Positions 5,691 through 9,055 of a stretch of DNA of 9,055 bases are shown one piece after another. The stretch lies in the NCBI GenBank assembly GCA_037190175.1, contig JBBCJM010000089.1:1-9055 (forward strand), in the 5' to 3' direction. The notes beneath the pieces are model-generated. The model did not search any database. It had not been told where the DNA came from and saw only the letters and a list, made by a program, of their open reading frames with translations. Both the position numbers and the translations under genes were made by a program. Every line of letters begins with the position of its first letter. The first letter of the stretch is position 1. This DNA comes from JBBCJM01 sp037190175. Lineage in GTDB: Bacteria; Pseudomonadota; Alphaproteobacteria; Rhodobacterales; Rhodobacteraceae.

Positions 5691-6152
5691 TCAGGCGACC
5701 TCGTAAAGCTCGATCCGCACGCTGGACGCCTGCCGGGCGCCGGTGCCGACGAACAGGGTGCGGGTGAGCCATTGGTAGCGGGGGTCGGCGGTCTCGAAGG
5801 CGGGGCGCGTGCGCATGTAGTACTCGGCCGGGTCCACCTCCTGCCTCGCCGCCAGCCGCGCCATCACCTCGGGGGGCCCGTGGCGGTAGCCGAAGTTGCG
5901 GATGTCGATCAGCGCGCCGTCGTCGGTCTGGATGGCATAGCGGGTGTCGAGTTCGGCCGAGCCGTCGGCGAACACCGTCTGCCAGTCGGCGCCCAGGTTC
6001 AGGAGCTGGCCCGAAAGCCGCCCCTCCACCCTGCCGCCGGTGATCGGGATGATCCGGCGCAGCCCGGCCTTGGCCTGCCCCACCACCAGCGGCGGCCCCA
6101 GCGTGGCGCGGATCGCCGCGAAGGGGACCAGCCGGGGCGCGGGCAGTTCCAT
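5691..6152 (-). CDS. DUF3237 (UPF0311) family protein
   Basis: A 153-residue soluble protein with no signal peptide. It follows the DUF3237 pattern as I remember it: an early PLVVG-x-x-x-x-GLRRIIPITGG (residues 21-40), GADWQTVFADGSAELDTRYAIQTDDGALI (54-82), RNFGYRHGPPEVMARL (85-100), DPAEYYMRTRPAFETADPRYQWL (107-129), RTLFVGTG (131-138) and a final V-x-hydrophobic-x-hydrophobic-YEV. It is full length for the family, and its biochemical role is unknown. The start at 6152 shares one base with the permease stop (TGATG), indicating translational coupling; an upstream in-frame ATG at 6179 would overlap the permease gene by 28 bp. Being co-translated with the transporter suggests a role in first-step metabolism of, or response to, the imported compound, but that is inference. 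It is the last gene of the TRAP operon. Confidence 0.9.
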   Translation of the reverse strand: MELPAPRLVPFAAIRATLGPPLVVGQAKAGLRRIIPITGGRVEGRLSGQLLNLGADWQTVFADGSAELDTRYAIQTDDGALIDIRNFGYRHGPPEVMARLAARQEVDPAEYYMRTRPAFETADPRYQWLTRTLFVGTGARQASSVRIELYEVA

Positions 6153-7450
6153 CACCGCCCCATCGTCCCGGGCAGCCACAGCGCGATGAGCGGGAAGGCC
6201 ACGATCAGCCCCAGCCGCACCAGGTCGGTCAGGATGAAGGGGAACACCCCGCGGATGATCGTGCGCAAGGAGACCTCGGGCGCGATGGAGTTGATGACGA
6301 AGAGGTTGATCCCCACCGGCGGGCAGATCATCCCCAGCTCGCAGGTGATGATGATGACGATGCCGAACCAGATCGGGTCGAAGCCCAGGTGCACGATCAC
6401 CGGGAACACGATGGGCACCATCAGGATCAGCATCGACATCTCGTCCATCAGCGCCCCGGCGATGACGAAGGCGGCCAGGATCAGGATCAGCGTGCCATAG
6501 GCCCCGAGGTCCATCGAGGTCAGCAGCGCGGTCAGCTTCTGCGGGGTCTGGGTGATGGCCAGGAAATAGCCGAACAGCAGCGCCCCGATCAGGATGGTGA
6601 AGATGGCGACCGAGGTGCGCAGAGCCTCGATCAGGCTGACCATGATCCCGCGGCGGTCGAGCCGCCCGCGCGCCACCCCGATCATCATGGTCAGGAAGGC
6701 GCCCACCGCCGCGGCCTCGGTCGGCGTGGCGAAGCCGCCGTAGATCACCCCGATGATGCAGAGGAACAAGAGGATCACCGCCCAGACGTCGCGCAGCGAG
6801 GCGAAGGCCTCGCGCAGGTCGAAGGGGCGGCCGGCGGGCAGGTTGCGCCCGTGGCCGATGCGCACGGTGGCCATGTACATCACGGTGGCCAGCAGCCCCG
6901 GGATCACCCCGGCGATGAACAGGCGCGAGACGTCGGTCTCGGTGATATAGGCATAGACCACCATCACCACCGAGGGCGGGATCAGGATGCCCAGCGTGCC
7001 GCCCGCGGCGATCACCCCGGTGGCCGTGGCGTCGTCATACCCCGCCTTGCGCATTTCCGGCAGGGCGATGCGGGTCATGGTGGCGGCGGTGGCCACGCCC
7101 GAGCCGCAGATCGAGGAGAAGCCGGCGCAGGCGCCGATGGAGGCGAGGCCCAGCCCGCCGCGGAACGAGCCCAGCCAGGCGTTGCCGGTGCGGAACAGCT
7201 CCCGCGACATGCCCGAATGGGTGGCGAAGGCCCCCATCAGGATGAAGAAGGGCACCAGCGACAGGTTGAAGTCCGTCACCGTGCGGATGGGCGAGGTGGC
7301 CAGCAGATTGAGCGCCCGGTCCACCCCGCGCACCGCGGCAAAGCCGAACACGCCCACCAGACCCATGGCGATGCCGATGGGCACGCGCAGGGCCATCAGC
7401 AGGAACAGCACCCCGAACCCGCCGATGGCCAGGAAATCTCCGCTAGCCAT
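6152..7450 (-). CDS. dctM: TRAP transporter large permease subunit (DctM family)
   Basis: A 432-residue integral inner-membrane protein, the usual length for DctM, with about 12 hydrophobic segments. It carries family hallmarks: RVPIGIAMG (22-30), SLVPFFILMGAF (64-75), SSICGSGVATAATMTRIALP (112-131), GGTLGILIPPS (150-160), GGFATPTEAAAVGA (238-251), GALMDEMSMLILMVPIVFPV (332-351) and ELGMICPPVGINLFV (371-385). This subunit forms the sodium-driven elevator transport channel of tripartite TRAP systems. It partners with the small subunit encoded just upstream, whose gene it overlaps by 8 bp, and with the periplasmic binding protein. The substrate cannot be read from this subunit, so the symbol is a family label. 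Its stop overlaps the DUF3237 start (TGATG). Confidence 0.96.
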   Translation of the reverse strand: MASGDFLAIGGFGVLFLLMALRVPIGIAMGLVGVFGFAAVRGVDRALNLLATSPIRTVTDFNLSLVPFFILMGAFATHSGMSRELFRTGNAWLGSFRGGLGLASIGACAGFSSICGSGVATAATMTRIALPEMRKAGYDDATATGVIAAGGTLGILIPPSVVMVVYAYITETDVSRLFIAGVIPGLLATVMYMATVRIGHGRNLPAGRPFDLREAFASLRDVWAVILLFLCIIGVIYGGFATPTEAAAVGAFLTMMIGVARGRLDRRGIMVSLIEALRTSVAIFTILIGALLFGYFLAITQTPQKLTALLTSMDLGAYGTLILILAAFVIAGALMDEMSMLILMVPIVFPVIVHLGFDPIWFGIVIIITCELGMICPPVGINLFVINSIAPEVSLRTIIRGVFPFILTDLVRLGLIVAFPLIALWLPGTMGR

Positions 7451-7955
7451 CTATCGGGCGCTCCATTTCCGTGGGCATCGCCTGCGCCCGGCCGGTGATC
7501 AGGAGCACCAGCCGCACCGAGACGGTGACGATCGAGGCCACCACCCCCAGCCAGATCAGCCCCAGGAAGGGCCAGACCGGGATGCGCAGGTCGAAGGTGG
7601 TCTCGTGCGAGCGCAAGGCCGAGGCCACGCGGTCGTACATCTTCCAGGCCAGCAGGATCACGAAGAACAGCAGGAAGCTCCAGGCCAGCACGTCCAGCCA
7701 GCGGCGGGCGCGCAGGCTCAGCGTCTCGGCCACCAGGTCGACCGCGATATGGCCGCCGCGATAGCCCACGGCGGCAAAGCCCCACATGATGCAGGCCCCG
7801 ATCATCAGCCGCGAGATGTCGAAGGCATCGGGGATCGGCTTGGTGAAGCCATAGCGCCCGACGGCGGAGGCCACGACCAGGATCGTGACCGCGGCGATCA
7901 GGACGCCCGCGATACGCTCCACCGTCAGGCAGAATAGTTCGAAGAAACGCGCCAA
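7443..7955 (-). CDS. dctQ: TRAP transporter small permease subunit (DctQ family), TTG start
   Basis: A 170-residue membrane protein with four hydrophobic helices at about residues 14-34, 48-65, 87-104 and 128-153, the standard DctQ layout. Conserved features include VGRYGF at 32-37 and the charged loop RGGHIAVD at 66-73, typical of the family. It scaffolds the large subunit in the inner membrane. The start codon is TTG (bases 7953-7955), with a GGAG about 9 nt before it; no ATG or GTG lies nearby upstream in frame, and a later start would cut into the first helix. A weak start codon plus the hairpin upstream would lower membrane-subunit output relative to the abundant binding protein. The gene overlaps the large-subunit gene by 8 bp. 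The substrate is unknown and the symbol is a family label. Confidence 0.93.
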   Translation of the reverse strand: MARFFELFCLTVERIAGVLIAAVTILVVASAVGRYGFTKPIPDAFDISRLMIGACIMWGFAAVGYRGGHIAVDLVAETLSLRARRWLDVLAWSFLLFFVILLAWKMYDRVASALRSHETTFDLRIPVWPFLGLIWLGVVASIVTVSVRLVLLITGRAQAMPTEMERPIDG

Positions 7956-7963
7956 TCCTGTGC

Positions 7964-7972
7964 TCTCCCCCC
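7964..7972 (-). promoter_or_regulatory. Ribosome binding site deciding the TTG start of the small permease gene
   Basis: The minus strand reads GGGGGGAGA just before the spacer CACAGGA and the TTG. The GGAG core ends 9 nt before the start codon. It is the only good Shine-Dalgarno match in the gap after the binding-protein gene and supports the TTG start. Confidence 0.6.
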
Positions 7973-7985
7973 GGCTTTGGCTTGG

Positions 7986-8014
7986 GCCCGGGCCGCATGG
8001 AGGGCGGCCCGGGC
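7986..8014 (-). promoter_or_regulatory. Perfect 11-bp GC-rich hairpin between binding-protein and permease genes
   Basis: GCCCGGGCCGC (7986-7996) and its exact complement GCGGCCCGGGC (8004-8014) enclose a 7-nt loop. The structure begins 9 nt after the binding-protein stop codon and is not followed by a U-tract. An mRNA hairpin here would fit a partial terminator or a 3'-end stabiliser that keeps binding-protein mRNA in excess over the two membrane subunits, as the stoichiometry of TRAP systems needs. This function is inferred from position and structure. Confidence 0.65.
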
Positions 8015-8022
8015 GGGCAGGG

Positions 8023-9042
8023 CTATTCGTAGAGCGCGCCCGCGGCCTTCAGCGCCTCCTCATAGGCCGCATTGATGGCCTCGGCGTCCAGCCCCTTGGC
8101 GACGACGCTGGCCTTCCATTCGTCATGCAGGGGGGCCGCGGCGTCCTTCCAGGCCTGCACCTGCTCGGGCGTGGGCTGGTAGAGCGTGTGGTTGCCGAGG
8201 TCGATGATCTTCTGCCGGCCGGCGGCCTCGCTGTCGATCCAGGGGCCCGAGATGCGCTCGGACCATTCCGGGGTGCAATGCGCGTCCATCACCGCGCGGT
8301 CCTCGGGCGACAGCGCGTCGATGGCGTCCTTGTTCATCACATAGGCGAAGGTCGAGACGTAGAGCGGCATGTCCAGGTGATGGGTCACCAGATCCTGCGC
8401 GCCGAAGGTGAAGAGCGAGCCCCAGGGCGAGCCGGTGGCGTCCGAGGTGCCCTTGTCCAGCATGTCGCGCATCTCGCCCGCCGCACCCTGCACCGAGGCG
8501 GCGCCGATCAGGTTCACCAGCCGGCCGGTGGCGCCGTTCGCCGGGCGCACCGTCATGCCCTGGAAGTCCGCGGGCGCGGCGATGGGGCCGCGCTTGGAAT
8601 GGATCGTGCCGGGGTCGTGCATGTGCACCATGCAGACATAGACGTCCGACATCTCCTCGGCGGCATGGTCAAGATACCAGGTATGCAGCGCGCGGGCGCC
8701 GGCCTTGGCGTCGCTCACGCTGAAGGGAATGTCGTTGCGCGAGATCACCGGGAAGCGGCCGGGCTGGTATCCGGTGTTGATGAAGGCGATATCGGCGATC
8801 CCGTCGCGGGCGAGGTCATAGTGGTCGGCGGCGGCGCCCAGCTGCTGGGCCGGGAAGATGGTGATCCTGATCCGGCCGTCCGAAGCCTCCTCGATGGACT
8901 TGCCCCAGGGCTCCATCCCGGTGACTTGCAGCGGGTGGGTGGCGCCCACCCAGTGGGCCAGGCTGAGTTCCACCTGCGCCGAGGCCGTGCCGGCGCCAAG
9001 GGCCAGGATGCTGGCGGCAAGCGCCGTCCGCATGGTGATCAT
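8023..9042 (-). CDS. dctP: TRAP transporter periplasmic solute-binding protein (DctP family)
   Basis: A 339-residue exported binding protein. The signal peptide is residues 1-22 (hydrophobic core ALAASILALGAG, cleavage after ASA). The mature protein starts QVELSLAHWVGATHPLQ and continues with GRIRITIFPAQQLG (56-69), GIADIAFINTGYQPGRFP (81-98), GMTVRPANG (162-170) and LYVSTFAYVMNKDAIDALSPEDRAVMD (227-253), all typical of the DctP family. R166 sits at the conserved arginine position that usually clamps a substrate carboxylate, so an organic acid anion is likely; its identity cannot be told. The ATG at 9042 has a GAGG 9 nt upstream, giving better spacing than the ATG at 9033. It is the first visible gene of the TRAP operon; its promoter lies beyond the right edge. 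The symbol is a family label. Confidence 0.95.
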   Translation of the reverse strand: MITMRTALAASILALGAGTASAQVELSLAHWVGATHPLQVTGMEPWGKSIEEASDGRIRITIFPAQQLGAAADHYDLARDGIADIAFINTGYQPGRFPVISRNDIPFSVSDAKAGARALHTWYLDHAAEEMSDVYVCMVHMHDPGTIHSKRGPIAAPADFQGMTVRPANGATGRLVNLIGAASVQGAAGEMRDMLDKGTSDATGSPWGSLFTFGAQDLVTHHLDMPLYVSTFAYVMNKDAIDALSPEDRAVMDAHCTPEWSERISGPWIDSEAAGRQKIIDLGNHTLYQPTPEQVQAWKDAAAPLHDEWKASVVAKGLDAEAINAAYEEALKAAGALYE

Positions 9043-9055
9043 CTGTGGTTTCCTC

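Noticed and set aside
6389..7498. Plus-strand open frame of 369 codons opposite the permease gene
   Set aside because: It is rich in His, Gln, Gly and Asp as expected from the complement of transmembrane codons, with no recognisable domain.

Overview
The window is a compact, GC-rich stretch in which every supported gene lies on the minus strand. Gene content and protein style point to an alphaproteobacterium of the Rhodobacterales (Rhodobacteraceae/Roseobacteraceae). The main clues are a DUF4170 gene directly before what looks like a Kdo-transferase-type gene, a tripartite TRAP transporter, and a DUF3237 protein. This placement is inferred from remembered family resemblance, not from a search.

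In transcription order (high to low coordinate) there are four blocks. (1) 5691-9042: a TRAP uptake operon with a periplasmic solute-binding protein, a small 4-helix membrane subunit (TTG start), a large 12-helix permease subunit and a DUF3237 protein. The last three genes overlap one another (8 bp, then a 1-bp TGATG junction), and a perfect 11-bp hairpin separates the binding-protein gene from the membrane genes. (2) 1636-5494: a tightly coupled three-gene unit. It encodes a YghZ/Gpr-type aldo/keto reductase, an exported vanadium-haloperoxidase/PAP2-fold enzyme and an exported FG-GAP/VCBS protein with a C-terminal ASPIC/UnbV domain. Both junctions are 4-bp ATGA overlaps. (3) 468-1523: a LacI-family repressor resembling the gluconate repressor GntR. 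(4) 1-415: DUF4170 and the 5' end of a probable 3-deoxy-D-manno-octulosonic acid (Kdo) transferase-like gene. This is an envelope/LPS neighbourhood with its own candidate promoter and is probably unrelated to blocks 1-3.

The most interesting point is regulatory. Two near-identical, partly palindromic sites with a central CG (13 of 14 core bases identical) lie at 5518-5533, just before the reductase-haloperoxidase-UnbV unit, and at 1602-1617, just before the LacI-type gene. Their half-site GTTACC is the one I remember for E. coli GntR operators. The local repressor therefore probably controls both its own gene and the three-gene unit.

The working picture is a substrate-inducible accessory locus. 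The TRAP system imports an anionic organic compound, the cytoplasmic reductase handles an aldehyde, and two secreted proteins (an oxidative halogenating or phosphatase-like enzyme and its beta-propeller-like partner) act in the periplasm or outside. The substrate and the haloperoxidase/UnbV partnership are not established by the sequence.

The only intergenic region near 200 bases is 5495-5690. It holds the operator, a weak -35-like element, a C/G-run repeat with a perfect 9-bp hairpin, and an 11-bp direct repeat spaced exactly 100 bp. I saw no tRNA, rRNA, insertion sequence or CRISPR array.
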